In this document: positions 17,861 to 26,623 of the stretch, in pieces | How the letters are laid out: each line of letters begins with the position of its first letter | Position numbering within the stretch: position 1 is the stretch's first letter | From: JAMLIA01 sp039810005 | GTDB lineage: Bacteria > Chloroflexota > Chloroflexia > Thermomicrobiales > CFX8 | Direction of reading: 5' to 3' | Assembly: GCA_039810005.1 (NCBI GenBank) | Contig: JBDHWD010000001.1 | Coordinates: 1-64,000 of the forward strand | DNA: 64,000 nt | Notes under the pieces: generated by a model | What the model saw: the letters and a program-made list of their open reading frames with translations, nothing else | Told to the model about the DNA's origin: nothing | Database searches by the model: none | Translations under genes and position numbers: made by a program

Positions 17861-18213
17861 GGGGATGTCCGGTTTCGACAGGGTCGTAGGTGCGAAGATT
17901 GCAGGTCGAGGACGCCCGAGGCCTCGTAAAAAACGGGCAAAAACACTAAATGGCGAGCGTGAGCTTGCTTTCGCTGCCTAATTAACTAGGGAGCGACGTT
18001 CGCCCGGACCACAGCCCGGCTGGTCCGGATCCGAGCGACACTACGCTGGGCTGCCGCGGTTCTGATAGTCAGATAGGGCCGCGAAAGATCATCTGACAAG
18101 CCCGGTAATACGCTGTCGGTGGTGGCTTACCAGGGCGAACAAAGCACCGACTACGCCTGTAGGATATCTTCGGCTGAAAGCTCTGGACGGGGGTTCGATT
18201 CCCCCCATCTCCA
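17861..18213 (+). ncRNA. ssrA: Transfer-messenger RNA (ssrA)
   Basis: One-piece tmRNA for rescue of stalled ribosomes. The 5' end GGGGATG pairs with CATCTCC at 18206-18212, and the discriminator A is at 18213. The T-arm GGGGGTTCGATTCCCCC is at the 3' end, and the conserved GGTTTCGACAGGG follows the 5' acceptor strand. The tag frame starts with the resume codon GCA at 17937 and encodes AKTLNGERELAFAA followed by TAA (17979-17981). The ending -LAFAA fits a ClpXP/FtsH degron. The CCA end is not encoded (CTG follows the discriminator), so it must be added after transcription. Confidence 0.96.
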
Positions 18214-18217
18214 CTGC

Positions 18218-18258
18218 AAGCTCCGTACTCGCTCCGATGAGTACGGAGCTTTTACTTT
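18218..18258 (+). terminator. Intrinsic terminator of ssrA
   Basis: A 13-bp perfect stem (AAGCTCCGTACTC at 18218-18230 with GAGTACGGAGCTT at 18239-18251, loop of 8) begins 4 nt after the mature tmRNA end and is followed by TTACTTTG. It is a clear Rho-independent terminator. Confidence 0.88.
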
Positions 18259-18398
18259 GTTCACGTTTCCCGGGCAACACCGGCAGGTTATACCGATGAT
18301 GAGGAAGATGTCGTCGTCGAGAGACCGGTCGCGATCCGCGTGCTGAGTGACGCGGGAGGGTCGTATCTATTGCATCGCCTTCCTCTGGAGCTGGACAC

Positions 18399-20117
18399 TC
18401 ACATAAGTCGCGCCTCGATGCTTACCTGGTCGGCATCGAGCTGGGCCAGCTTGACGCTTAACACGTCGCTTGAATAGGTTCCCCGGTCCCGAATGCGGAG
18501 CAACTCAGAGCGACTCGCTTCGACGATCTCCAAACGCAGCGCTGTGAGCTCACTGATCGCTGTCTTGCGCTCTGGGACGGACTCCGGACTCAGCCTGGAT
18601 TTCAGCAAGTTGCGGGCGTGAGCGATAGCCGCTTCGGAAAATGGCTTGCCGTCGCGCCTGGTCAGCGAGCCTTCGTCAAGCTTCCTCATCACTGCCTGAT
18701 TCAGGTCGTTACCCAGCTGTTGCATGACCCGTGCTGTCGTGCCTGGATCCTGCGTTGGCAGCTTCAGCGCCCTCACGAGGGCGGGAAGCGTTCCGCCCTG
18801 GACGATGAGTGTGCCGGCGGCCACGACAAACGCAATCAGGATGAGCAACGATCGATGCGGAGCGCCGACGGGCAGCAGCTGAGCTGCGGCAAGCGTTATC
18901 GCGCCGCGCATACCGGCTGCGACAAGAACGACAGCATGCTTTGCACCGAACTGCTCGTTTGCCAGGTAGTCGATATCTGCAATCCGCCGCGCCATCACGT
19001 CCTGGAAGTTCTCCCAGCGACGGCGATTGATCGGCTTGCGATCCGTGCCGGCCTGCCGCTCAGCACTCACTCGATTCATGTGCTCAGTAAATTCCACCAT
19101 GCGCTGCCGCTGTATTGCGTACCCGGCGCTGCGGCGAGCACGCAGCCAAACCGAGCCAAAGACAAACGCGGCCCTGATCGCAATCAGGACGGAGATGACG
19201 ACCACTCCTATCTCTATAGCGGTGAGCTGGTTGTCAGAGGTGACGCGTATGTCCTGAATCAGGGTGTAGAGCTGCAGACCCATCACGAGGAAGATGCCGC
19301 TCTCCAGAACGTGGCTGATCGTCTCCCAGACGGCAGCTCCAGCAATCCGGACTTCTGACGACAGGCGCTTGGGAATTCGCTGGCCAGTGATCATTCCAGC
19401 GACGACGGCGGCGACCAGACCGGATGCGTTGATGTGCTCGGCCGGTATGGCGGCCAGAAATGGGACGGCCAGAGAGAACGCGACGTTGGACGCGGTGTCC
19501 GGTATGTGCGACCGAATCGCAACGTTGAATCGACCTACGACGACGCCAATGAGGACTGCGACAGCCAGCGAGTAGAGAAAGTCGGTGGTGACATCCCAGA
19601 GTGTGACCGACGCCGCGACAGCGGCGATCGCCGAGCGCACGAGGACGAGGGCGCTCGCGTCGTTGAACAGCGCTTCGCCATCAAGGACATCGACGATTCT
19701 CGTCGAAACGCCCGACCGTGTGACGATGCCCGTCGCAACTGCGTCGGTAGGCGAGACTACCGCGCCAACGGCGATGCCGATAGCCAGCGGCAGATCCGGA
19801 ATAAGCCAGGTCAGCACGAAGCCAACTGAGACAGCCGAAGCGGCGACCAGCAAGACGGCGAAAACGGAGATCATCCAGAGATCGCGGCGAAAGCCCATCG
19901 TCGGTGTGTTCACTGCTGCGGAATACAACAGTGGCGGAAGGACGCCACCAAGAATCCATTCCGGCTCGATATGGACTTCGGGAACGAACGGGAGCAAGCC
20001 GACTGCGGCCCCGATGACGACCAGGATGAGTGGCGCAGCAATGCCGAATTTCGGTGCGATTGTTGTGATCAGGACAATCGCTACCACGCCGATCACAATG
20101 ACTGGGAGCAGGTCCAT
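18399..20117 (-). CDS. Na+/H+ antiporter, CPA1 (NhaP/NhaK-like) family
   Basis: Integral membrane cation/proton antiporter, 572 residues. The first 400 residues hold about twelve hydrophobic helices and the CPA1 motifs SPTDAVAT and GEALFNDASALV, whose paired Asn-Asp carries the cation. A cytoplasmic charged loop (about 340-385) precedes a further helix pair with GMRGAITLAAAQLLP. The last 130 residues are hydrophilic and helical, a likely regulatory tail. It is a single-gene unit between the tmRNA terminator and the marR region. Confidence 0.92.
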   Translation of the reverse strand: MDLLPVIVIGVVAIVLITTIAPKFGIAAPLILVVIGAAVGLLPFVPEVHIEPEWILGGVLPPLLYSAAVNTPTMGFRRDLWMISVFAVLLVAASAVSVGFVLTWLIPDLPLAIGIAVGAVVSPTDAVATGIVTRSGVSTRIVDVLDGEALFNDASALVLVRSAIAAVAASVTLWDVTTDFLYSLAVAVLIGVVVGRFNVAIRSHIPDTASNVAFSLAVPFLAAIPAEHINASGLVAAVVAGMITGQRIPKRLSSEVRIAGAAVWETISHVLESGIFLVMGLQLYTLIQDIRVTSDNQLTAIEIGVVVISVLIAIRAAFVFGSVWLRARRSAGYAIQRQRMVEFTEHMNRVSAERQAGTDRKPINRRRWENFQDVMARRIADIDYLANEQFGAKHAVVLVAAGMRGAITLAAAQLLPVGAPHRSLLILIAFVVAAGTLIVQGGTLPALVRALKLPTQDPGTTARVMQQLGNDLNQAVMRKLDEGSLTRRDGKPFSEAAIAHARNLLKSRLSPESVPERKTAISELTALRLEIVEASRSELLRIRDRGTYSSDVLSVKLAQLDADQVSIEARLM

Positions 20118-20177
20118 AGGCGTTCCCCACGATCAGGGTTGGTCGACGCTCGGTCGCGCAGAGGTCAGCCGATCGCC

Positions 20178-20336
20178 ATGTCGAACACGAGAGAGGAATC
20201 GATTCTAACGGTATGTCAGGAGATTGCGCTTGCCAGAAGGGAGCAGTTCCCGAAGGCGGATCAATCAGCATGGCCGCGCCAACAGTCAGGCGTGACTGCA
20301 GCGCAGGAGATTCGGAAGCGGCAGCCGCGGGTGTGA
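20178..20336 (+). CDS. Possible small protein, 52 residues
   Basis: In the 244-nt gap between the antiporter and marR genes, an ATG-started frame on the plus strand encodes 52 charged residues (MSNTREESIL... ending RKRQPRV). It would be helical and soluble. There is no clear ribosome-binding site and no family I recognise, and the frame is open well upstream through the antisense of the antiporter gene, so it may be chance. Confidence 0.2.
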   Translation: MSNTREESILTVCQEIALARREQFPKADQSAWPRQQSGVTAAQEIRKRQPRV

Positions 20337-20361
20337 ATGACCTGCTGACTGCCGCGATTAC

Positions 20362-20979
20362 CTATACGTCGATGCGATCGCTCCCCATGTTGCGCTCGCG
20401 CTTGAAGCGGCCAAAGCCACCGTCGCGTGGGTCCTGTCCGTCACGGAATGCGTGGGGCGCAGCGCCGCGACCGGGTCCCCAAGGTCGGCCCCCACGTCGC
20501 TTTCCGCGACCGAACGCCTCCATCGAAAACTCTTCCATCGCGCTGTCGTCGATTCCGAGCCGCTCCTGTAACGCGCCATTCACGCGGTCCAGATAGCCGG
20601 CCATCGTCTGCTGCTCCTCAGCCGTCAATGTGTCGAAGATGTCGGCGATGTCCGGCTGTTCAATTTGCTCCTCATTGCGGCCCTTGTCGGTGAGCTTGAT
20701 GATCATCACTCGACGGTCTTCCGGCGATTGCTCGCGGGTGACGTAGCCGCCCTTGATCAGCTTGGCGATCAGCTCGTTCAGGGACGCGATGTGCAGGCCA
20801 AGGATGTGAGCCAGGTCCTTCGTCTTCATGCCATCCTGCAGCTTCAGAACCGCCAGAATCCGTCCCTGGCCGCGCGTCGTATCGGCCAGATGTCCATGCT
20901 TGGCGTGGACCTGCATGCGCTGGAATCGCGCCAGCCACATCGTGCGCATCAGCTTGGTCGCCAGATCGCTACTCAACAT
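20362..20979 (-). CDS. MarR-family transcriptional regulator with Gly/Arg-rich tail
   Basis: Winged-helix regulator of 205 residues. The core (about 20-140) has the MarR layout: GRILAVLKLQDGMKTKDLAHILGLHIASLNELIAKL covers helices 3-4, and SPEDRRVMIIKLTDKG is the wing with the conserved D-R-R. The C-terminal 50 residues are unusual: GRGKRRGGRPWGPGRGAAPHAF and more, a low-complexity Gly/Arg/Pro tail. AAGGAG lies 4 nt before the ATG. It faces the TMEM175-type channel gene across a 240-nt region with palindromes and a promoter, so it probably controls itself and that gene. Confidence 0.9.
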   Translation of the reverse strand: MLSSDLATKLMRTMWLARFQRMQVHAKHGHLADTTRGQGRILAVLKLQDGMKTKDLAHILGLHIASLNELIAKLIKGGYVTREQSPEDRRVMIIKLTDKGRNEEQIEQPDIADIFDTLTAEEQQTMAGYLDRVNGALQERLGIDDSAMEEFSMEAFGRGKRRGGRPWGPGRGAAPHAFRDGQDPRDGGFGRFKRERNMGSDRIDV

Positions 20980-21022
20980 GTGTCTCCTTCGTGTTGTCGA
21001 ATCAGTAACGGGGGGCAGTAGA

Positions 21023-21069
21023 ACGGGTACCAGTCAGGTATAATATAACAGGTACCCGTAGAATGACAA
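21023..21069 (-). promoter_or_regulatory. marR promoter with flanking palindrome (candidate operator)
   Basis: Reading on the minus strand, TTGTCA (21069-21064), 18 nt and TATTAT (21045-21040) form a promoter that would start about 50 nt before marR. Two 9-nt inverted arms, ACGGGTACC (21023-21031) and GGTACCCGT (21051-21059), bracket the -10 region, and the odd palindrome TATAATATA lies between them. The plus strand also reads TATAAT at 21039-21044. The arrangement fits autorepression by MarR. Confidence 0.5.
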
Positions 21070-21095
21070 CGGTCGCTGCAAATTGGTTTCTCAAG

Positions 21096-21109
21096 GCGCT
21101 ACGTAGCGC
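21096..21109. repeat. Perfect 14-bp palindrome in the marR/channel intergenic region
   Basis: GCGCTACGTAGCGC is its own reverse complement, 111 nt upstream of the channel gene. It is followed by GGTTTT on the plus strand, so it could be a second operator or a weak hairpin in the channel gene leader. Confidence 0.35.
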
Positions 21110-21219
21110 GGTTTTCCGTATGGTAGGCTCTCGGAATCGTCGCCTTATTACTCGAAGGCCCAGCATCTGTCTGGAGCATTCGTGTCTGCCGATTTCGTGT
21201 CGGAAGGGATGGCCAGCCC

Positions 21220-21837
21220 ATGAGTACCAGTCGCCTGGAAGCATTCAGCGACGGAGTTCTGGCGATCATTATCACGATCATGGTGCTGGAATTGAGCATT
21301 CCCGAAGAGCACACGATCGCCGCGCTCATTGATGCAACCGGGTTGGGACTGCTCTCGTATATTCTGAGCTTCATCTACATCGGTATTTACTGGAACAATC
21401 ACCACCACATGTTCCAGCTGACTGAGCACATCAGCGGCGCGGTACTGTGGGCAAACCTGCACCTCCTGTTCTGGCTCTCGCTGATCCCGTTTTCGACAGC
21501 CTGGATGGACGAAGGGTCATTTGCGAAGACGCCGGTGATGACGTACGGCGTCAACCTCCTCTGCGCTGCCATCGCCTATTTCATCCTGCAGGGCACGATC
21601 ATCCGCCATCAGGGGCAGCGATCCGTCCTGAAGGACGCCATCGGGACAGACACCAAAGGTCGGATTTCGCCGGTCTTTTACCTCCTCGGCATTCTGGCCG
21701 CAGCACTGTTCGGTGAGTCCACGGCCGGTGTCGTCATAGCAGTTGGGTTCTACGTGGTTGTCGCGATTCTCTGGCTGATCCCCGATCAGCGCATCGAGCA
21801 TGTCATCGCGGCCCGCGCACAGGCGGGCGACGATTGA
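21220..21837 (+). CDS. TMEM175-family potassium channel (DUF1211)
   Basis: Bacterial TMEM175 homologues form tetrameric K+ channels from single six-helix subunits. The 205-residue protein has the family signature RLEAFSDGVLAIIIT at residues 5-19 (Arg, Phe, Ser, Asp are hallmark residues), HHHM near 60, LFWLSLIPFSTAWM in helix 3, and six hydrophobic segments in all. GGAAGGGATGG precedes the ATG. The gene is divergent from marR. Potassium conduction is known for the family; the regulation is inferred. Confidence 0.92.
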   Translation: MSTSRLEAFSDGVLAIIITIMVLELSIPEEHTIAALIDATGLGLLSYILSFIYIGIYWNNHHHMFQLTEHISGAVLWANLHLLFWLSLIPFSTAWMDEGSFAKTPVMTYGVNLLCAAIAYFILQGTIIRHQGQRSVLKDAIGTDTKGRISPVFYLLGILAAALFGESTAGVVIAVGFYVVVAILWLIPDQRIEHVIAARAQAGDD

Positions 21838-21865
21838 ATGCACGCTCCGGTGGCAGGTAGCCAGC

Positions 21866-22402
21866 GTGATTGACGCGCAATCCACTGCGGTCGAAATCCG
21901 CCCGCTCGATGGTGGAGAAGTCGATGCGTTTCTCGCGCTGTGCCTGGCGCTGGATTCCGACACAGACCTGATGATGCTTGAGCCGGGCGAGCGTCAGGGC
22001 TTGCTCGATCAGCAGCGCCGGGAAGTCAGCGAGGCAGTGCAGACGGACAACTCGACGATCATTGTCGCATCCGATCGGGGAGTGCTCGTTGGCTACGTGG
22101 CCGCCTACGGCGGCGCGTATCGGCGCAACCGGCACAGTGTCGACATCGTCGCCGGCGTCCTGCAATCCCACGCCGGGCAGGGACTTGGAAGACGCCTGCT
22201 TGAGGACCTCATCGGATGGGCCCAGGGCCACGGCGTCAGTCGTTTGCAGCTGACGACGATGATGCATAACGAACCGGCGCTGCGGCTTTACACACGCATG
22301 GGTTTTGAGGTTGAAGGCGTCCGCCGGAATTCGCTCATAGTTGAAGGTCAGCCGGTCGATGAGGTGGCGATGGCGCTCATCCTCGATCGACCGGCCCGCT
22401 AA
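21866..22402 (+). CDS. GNAT-family N-acetyltransferase
   Basis: A 178-residue acetyltransferase. Motif A is VDIVAGVLQSHAGQGLGRRLLEDLIGWA (split: GVLQSHAGQGLGRRLL), then LTTMMHNEPALRLYTRMGFEVEG for motif B, close to the RimI/PhnO-like group that acetylates small molecules or protein N-termini. The GTG at 21866 has AGGT 7 nt upstream and starts 28 nt after the channel gene; an in-frame ATG at 21800 would overlap that gene. It ends 1 nt from the convergent threonine dehydratase. Confidence 0.87.
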   Translation: MIDAQSTAVEIRPLDGGEVDAFLALCLALDSDTDLMMLEPGERQGLLDQQRREVSEAVQTDNSTIIVASDRGVLVGYVAAYGGAYRRNRHSVDIVAGVLQSHAGQGLGRRLLEDLIGWAQGHGVSRLQLTTMMHNEPALRLYTRMGFEVEGVRRNSLIVEGQPVDEVAMALILDRPAR

Positions 22403-22403
22403 A

Positions 22404-23354
22404 TCAATCGAGAGCAGGGTCCGTCAGGATTTCCGCCAGCAAGTCAGCGTTAATGCTGCCGCCGGAGATAATGCAGACGCTCTTTCCGGTCGTGTCGCCG
22501 GCAGCTGCCAGCGCAGCGGCGACGGCGAGTCCTCCTGCGGGCTCGGCAACGAGCTTATTTCGCAGAGCCAGGCGCTTGACGGCCGCCTTGGCGTCGCGGT
22601 CTGAAATTAGCACCGTCTCATCCACCACCGAACGCAGGACCTCGAATACGTCCGGAAGGACGAGTGGCACCGCCACGCCATCGCAAATGGTCTGGCAGGT
22701 TACCGAGACAGGCTCGCCGGCCGCAAGGCTCTGCGTGAACGCGCAGCAACCCTCGGGCTCAACGCCGATCACTTTGATCTCAGGACGCAACGCCTTAATC
22801 GCCGAGCCGACGCCGCCGATCAGCCCGCCGCCGCCGACGGGGACGTAGACCCGCTCGACATCGGGCATATCCTCGACGATTTCCAGTCCGATCGTCGCTG
22901 ACCCAGCCATCTCACGCCAGGGATGAATGAACGTGTACGGCTCGTCCTTCCAACCCTCTTCGGTCATGAAGCGAAAGACCTCGGCGCCGGGAACGAGCAC
23001 CGGTGTGCCGCCGTAGGCCTCCATGGCGCGAACCTTCGTTTCCGGCGCGGTTTCAGGCATCAGGCTGCGCGCGGACGTGCCGAAGTATCTGGCGGTCCAT
23101 GCGAGCGCCTGAGCGGTGTTGCCGGCGCTTGTCGTCGAGAGACCTCGCGCGCGCTCTTCCTCGGTTTTCGCCGCGACTGCGTTAAACACGGTGCGAAGCT
23201 TGAATGAGCCAATGGGTTGCAGCGTCTCTGGCTTCAGGTAAATGCTCGATGGCTCGCCGTAGGAGTGCAGCGGGATCAACGGGGTTCTGACGACGATCCC
23301 TTCGAGCCGCGCGGCGGCTGCGCGAATGTCGTCCAGGCTCGGACGGATGCTCAC
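22404..23354 (-). CDS. Threonine/serine dehydratase, PLP-dependent
   Basis: Fold-type II PLP enzyme that deaminates threonine to 2-oxobutyrate or serine to pyruvate. The 316-residue protein has the Schiff-base lysine in GSFKLRTVFNAV, the substrate loop STTSAGNTAQAL, and the phosphate-binding GGGGLIGG. It lacks the C-terminal ACT-like regulatory domain of biosynthetic IlvA, so it is of the catabolic or regulatory-free type. The GTG start has AGGAGG 7 nt upstream. It is read downstream of the EVE gene, 23 nt away. Confidence 0.92.
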   Translation of the reverse strand: MSIRPSLDDIRAAAARLEGIVVRTPLIPLHSYGEPSSIYLKPETLQPIGSFKLRTVFNAVAAKTEEERARGLSTTSAGNTAQALAWTARYFGTSARSLMPETAPETKVRAMEAYGGTPVLVPGAEVFRFMTEEGWKDEPYTFIHPWREMAGSATIGLEIVEDMPDVERVYVPVGGGGLIGGVGSAIKALRPEIKVIGVEPEGCCAFTQSLAAGEPVSVTCQTICDGVAVPLVLPDVFEVLRSVVDETVLISDRDAKAAVKRLALRNKLVAEPAGGLAVAAALAAAGDTTGKSVCIISGGSINADLLAEILTDPALD

Positions 23355-23377
23355 GCGTCTTCCTCCTGCTTGTAGGA

Positions 23378-23848
23378 TTAGCTGGCGACCGGAGCGGTTG
23401 CGTTCTCCAGCGCCAGACGAATGATGTCGAAGTCCTCGTCGCTGATTTTGTGAACGTTGCCCTGGAAGGCGAGCGTCCAGTTCGCCGCCGGCCACTTGGC
23501 GACGTGCGCCATCTGGCGGGCGATTGGTTCAGCTTCAATGAACGTGTCTGTATCGAGCGTGATCACCGGCTCGATATGGAAGCGCCACGGATAGTCTTCT
23601 GCGTCGCGCTTCGGATCTTTGCTCTTCCAGATCGGCGTGTGATCCTCGAAGTAGGTCGAGGTGACGGTGGCATAACCAGCGAAGGCTTTCATGCCGGTGA
23701 TGTACCAGACGATTCGGTCACCAGGCTGGATCGTTTCAGCCTTCTTGCGATGTCGACTCTTCAGTCCCTGAATCGTGAAGCCGTGTTCGCGGGTGGCGGC
23801 GTAGTTGTCCGGAGAGCCGACGACAATCCAGTTGGTATTGTTTGACAT
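23378..23848 (-). CDS. EVE domain protein (PUA-like)
   Basis: A 156-residue protein formed by a single EVE domain, a fold that in other proteins binds modified bases in DNA or RNA. Typical features are NWIVVGSPDNYAATREHGFTIQGLKSRHRKKAETI, PGDRIVWYITGMKAFAGYATVTS, and DYPWRFHIEPVI (given here as separate blocks). AGGA lies 8 nt before the ATG. It is the first gene of a two-gene unit with threonine dehydratase and is divergent from glcD. No restriction partner lies nearby. Confidence 0.9.
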   Translation of the reverse strand: MSNNTNWIVVGSPDNYAATREHGFTIQGLKSRHRKKAETIQPGDRIVWYITGMKAFAGYATVTSTYFEDHTPIWKSKDPKRDAEDYPWRFHIEPVITLDTDTFIEAEPIARQMAHVAKWPAANWTLAFQGNVHKISDEDFDIIRLALENATAPVAS

Positions 23849-23956
23849 ATCTGCGATCCTGACACTATATCTACGGCAAGCGTGCTGAGATTGTCGCTTG
23901 TCGGCCAAGTGTACGTTCACTCTATCACTGATCGTGTTGAAGCGGGAGATCAGGTC

Positions 23957-25423
23957 ATGGCGACGCAAGATCGCGCCGAATTGCTCCAGGCACTCGCCGC
24001 GGTTGTTGGCGAGGCGTGGGTCGTCTCCGATCCGGCCGGCCTGTCGGTCTATCAGTACGACGCATCCGACGAGGCGATTGCTGGTATTCACCAGCCGGTC
24101 GCGGCGGTGCTACCGGCCACAGCCGAAGAGGTGCGCGACGTCGTGCGGGTTGCGCTCGCGCATGGCTTGCCGGTCGTTCCGCGTGGTGCAGGGACGGGTC
24201 TGGCCGGCGGCGCAATCGCCTGCCGTGGCGGCGTGATGATCGTTATGACCCGGATGACGCGCATCCTTGAGGTGCATGAGGTTGACCGCTACGCCATCGT
24301 CGAGCCGGGGTTGATTAACCTCGACCTGTCGACGGCGATTGCCCACCGCGGCTACTTCTTCGCGCCCGATCCCGCCAGCCAGCGTGCCTGCTCAATCGGC
24401 GGCAACGTGGCCAACAACTCGGGCGGTCCGCACTGCCTGAAGTACGGCGTCACCAGCAACCACATCCTCGGACTTGAGGTTGTCCTGCCGGATGGCTCGC
24501 TGACCTGGGTCGGTGGCTCGTCGGCTGAGACGCCGGGCTTCGATCTGACGGGTGCGCTCGTTGGTTCCGAAGGGACGCTCGGCGTCGTCACCAAGGCGAT
24601 GGTTCGGCTGACGCGCACGCCGGAAGAGGTGGCCGTTCTGCTGGCCTCATTCCCGACGATGGAGTCAGCCTCGCGAGCCGTCACGGCGATCATCGCCGAC
24701 GGCATTCTGCCGGCGTCGCTTGAGATGATGGATGCGCTGACGATCACAGCCGTCGAGGCAGCGTTCCATTGTGGCTACCCGCTGGATGCTGCGGCTGTCC
24801 TGCTGGTGGAGCTCGACGGCTTGCGCGAGACGGTTGCCGAGCATCGCGAGGCCGTTGCCCGCTTGTGTCGGCAGCACGACGCCCAGCAGGTTCGGTCTGC
24901 GACGACGAAGGCAGAGCAGGACCTTCTGTGGCTCGGTCGAAAGGCGGCGTTTGGAACGCTCGGTCGGCTCGCGCCCAACTACTACCTGCAGGACACCGTC
25001 GTTCCACGGACGAAGCTGCCGACAGCGCTGGAGTTCGTTGGTCAGCTCAGCCGCGATTTCGACATCCAGATCGCCAACGTCTTCCATGCCGGTGATGGCA
25101 ATCTGCACCCGTTGATGCTGTTCGATCGCTATCGCGCAGGGGAGATCCAGCGTGTTCTGGAGGCCGGCGATGCGCTGCTGGCGCACTGCATCGACGCCGG
25201 TGGTTCGGTTAGTGGCGAGCACGGCATCGGCATGGAAAAGAAGGACGCGCTCTCGCTGGTCTTCACAACCGATGATCTGGCCGCAATGGCCGGACTGAAG
25301 CGCTCGTTCGATCCACGCGAGCTGTTTAATCCGGACAAGGTCTTCCCAACCGCGTTCTCGTGCGGCGAGCTTTCCAATCTGAAGCAGCAAGCGCTGGAAG
25401 TGGACGGCATGTATGTCGTCTGA
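23957..25423 (+). CDS. glcD: Glycolate oxidase, FAD-linked subunit GlcD
   Basis: Catalytic subunit of glycolate oxidase (glycolate to glyoxylate). The 488-residue protein has a PCMH-type FAD-binding domain (VPRGAGTGLAGGA, GGNVANNSGGPHCLKYG, GALVGSEGTLGVVT) and a C-terminal FAD-oxidase C domain with NVFHAGDGNLHP and SGEHGIGMEKK. GGGAG is 8 nt before the ATG at 23957; an earlier in-frame ATG has no such site. It leads the glcDEF operon; the glcC regulator and a glcA transporter are not in the window. D-lactate dehydrogenase is a near relative, but the E and F subunits favour glycolate. Confidence 0.94.
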   Translation: MATQDRAELLQALAAVVGEAWVVSDPAGLSVYQYDASDEAIAGIHQPVAAVLPATAEEVRDVVRVALAHGLPVVPRGAGTGLAGGAIACRGGVMIVMTRMTRILEVHEVDRYAIVEPGLINLDLSTAIAHRGYFFAPDPASQRACSIGGNVANNSGGPHCLKYGVTSNHILGLEVVLPDGSLTWVGGSSAETPGFDLTGALVGSEGTLGVVTKAMVRLTRTPEEVAVLLASFPTMESASRAVTAIIADGILPASLEMMDALTITAVEAAFHCGYPLDAAAVLLVELDGLRETVAEHREAVARLCRQHDAQQVRSATTKAEQDLLWLGRKAAFGTLGRLAPNYYLQDTVVPRTKLPTALEFVGQLSRDFDIQIANVFHAGDGNLHPLMLFDRYRAGEIQRVLEAGDALLAHCIDAGGSVSGEHGIGMEKKDALSLVFTTDDLAAMAGLKRSFDPRELFNPDKVFPTAFSCGELSNLKQQALEVDGMYVV

Positions 25424-26603
25424 GGTCGAGCTGGTTCCGGTTGTTGTCGATGGCACTGAAATAACCGACGTTCGATTCCCGGAGTCGCCGCAGGAGATGT
25501 CGGCAACGCTGCGCGAGATGCAGCCTGTCGACGCGCACGCGCTGATCGTTGGCGGCGGGACACGCACCGCATTCGGCAACCTGGGCGGTTCGTTCGATCT
25601 GGCAATCTCGACCCGCAAGCTCAATCGCATTCTTCAGTATGAGCCGGATAACATGACGATGGCGGTCGAGCCGGGCTGCACGATTGAGCAGATTCGGGAG
25701 GCGCTGGCGGCGAACCGGCAGTCGATCGCGCTCGATGCCGCGCATGACAGCCGCTCGACGATTGGTGGCGCGTACGCGACCGGCATGAGCGGCCCGCGTC
25801 GGTTGGGTGGCGGCTCGCTGAAGGATTGGGTCATCGGAGTCGAGGTGATGGGCCCCGACGGTGTGAACGCCAAGGCGGGCGGCATGGTCGTCAAGAACGT
25901 CACCGGCTTCGACATGATGCACCTGCACTATGGCGCGTTGGGAGCCTTCGGCGTCGTCACTCGCCTCAATCTCAAGGTGTTCCCTGCGCCGACGGCGAGC
26001 CGGTCGATTCAGCTCGTATACACCACGCCGGAGCACGCGCACGCTGCCGCAGTTGCGCTGATTACGTCACAACTCCTGCCGGCGTCGATTGTCGTTGCGA
26101 ATACGCCAGAAGGTTGGCAAACCTCGGTCCGCTGTGACGCGCCGGAAGAGGCGATTGAGCTCCTTGTGCAACGCATGAATGCCGTCGCTGCCGATGCCGC
26201 CGAGCCGATCTCGGCGAATGTCAGCGACGATGGCAGTGACGCGCTGTCCGCCTTTCGAGATACCGCCGACCTCGCGGCTGGCGACATCGTCGTTCGCTTG
26301 CCGATCCGCGCCTCGCATCAGCCGGCCGCATTACCGCGGCTGGCTGATACTGGCTGGCGCGTCTGCGCGGATGTTGGCTCTGGTCTCGTGTACGCGCGTC
26401 GTCCTTCTTCTGACGCACTTGACGACGGCGGTATTGAGGCGTTCTCAACTGCAACGTGGTTAGCACTTCCACGACATCTCAAGACCGATCGCGATGTCTT
26501 CGGACCGACGCCGGACGCTGTCCAGCCGATATTGCGGCGTCTCAAGGACAGCTTCGATCCTGAGCGGCGGCTGAATCGCGGCCGGTTTGCACTTGGCCTG
26601 TAG
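25413..26603 (+). CDS. glcE: Glycolate oxidase FAD-binding subunit GlcE
   Basis: Second flavin subunit of the GlcDEF complex, 396 residues. It has a shortened FAD-binding domain (IVGGGTRTAFGNLGG, DSRSTIGGAYATGMSGPRRLGGGSLKDW region at about 105-135, GGMVVKNVTGFDMMHLHYGALG region at about 155-175) and a reduced C-terminal part. The start overlaps the end of glcD by 11 nt. Confidence 0.92.
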   Translation: MSSEVELVPVVVDGTEITDVRFPESPQEMSATLREMQPVDAHALIVGGGTRTAFGNLGGSFDLAISTRKLNRILQYEPDNMTMAVEPGCTIEQIREALAANRQSIALDAAHDSRSTIGGAYATGMSGPRRLGGGSLKDWVIGVEVMGPDGVNAKAGGMVVKNVTGFDMMHLHYGALGAFGVVTRLNLKVFPAPTASRSIQLVYTTPEHAHAAAVALITSQLLPASIVVANTPEGWQTSVRCDAPEEAIELLVQRMNAVAADAAEPISANVSDDGSDALSAFRDTADLAAGDIVVRLPIRASHQPAALPRLADTGWRVCADVGSGLVYARRPSSDALDDGGIEAFSTATWLALPRHLKTDRDVFGPTPDAVQPILRRLKDSFDPERRLNRGRFALGL

Positions 26604-26623
26604 GGCGAGAGGATTTCAGTGAG

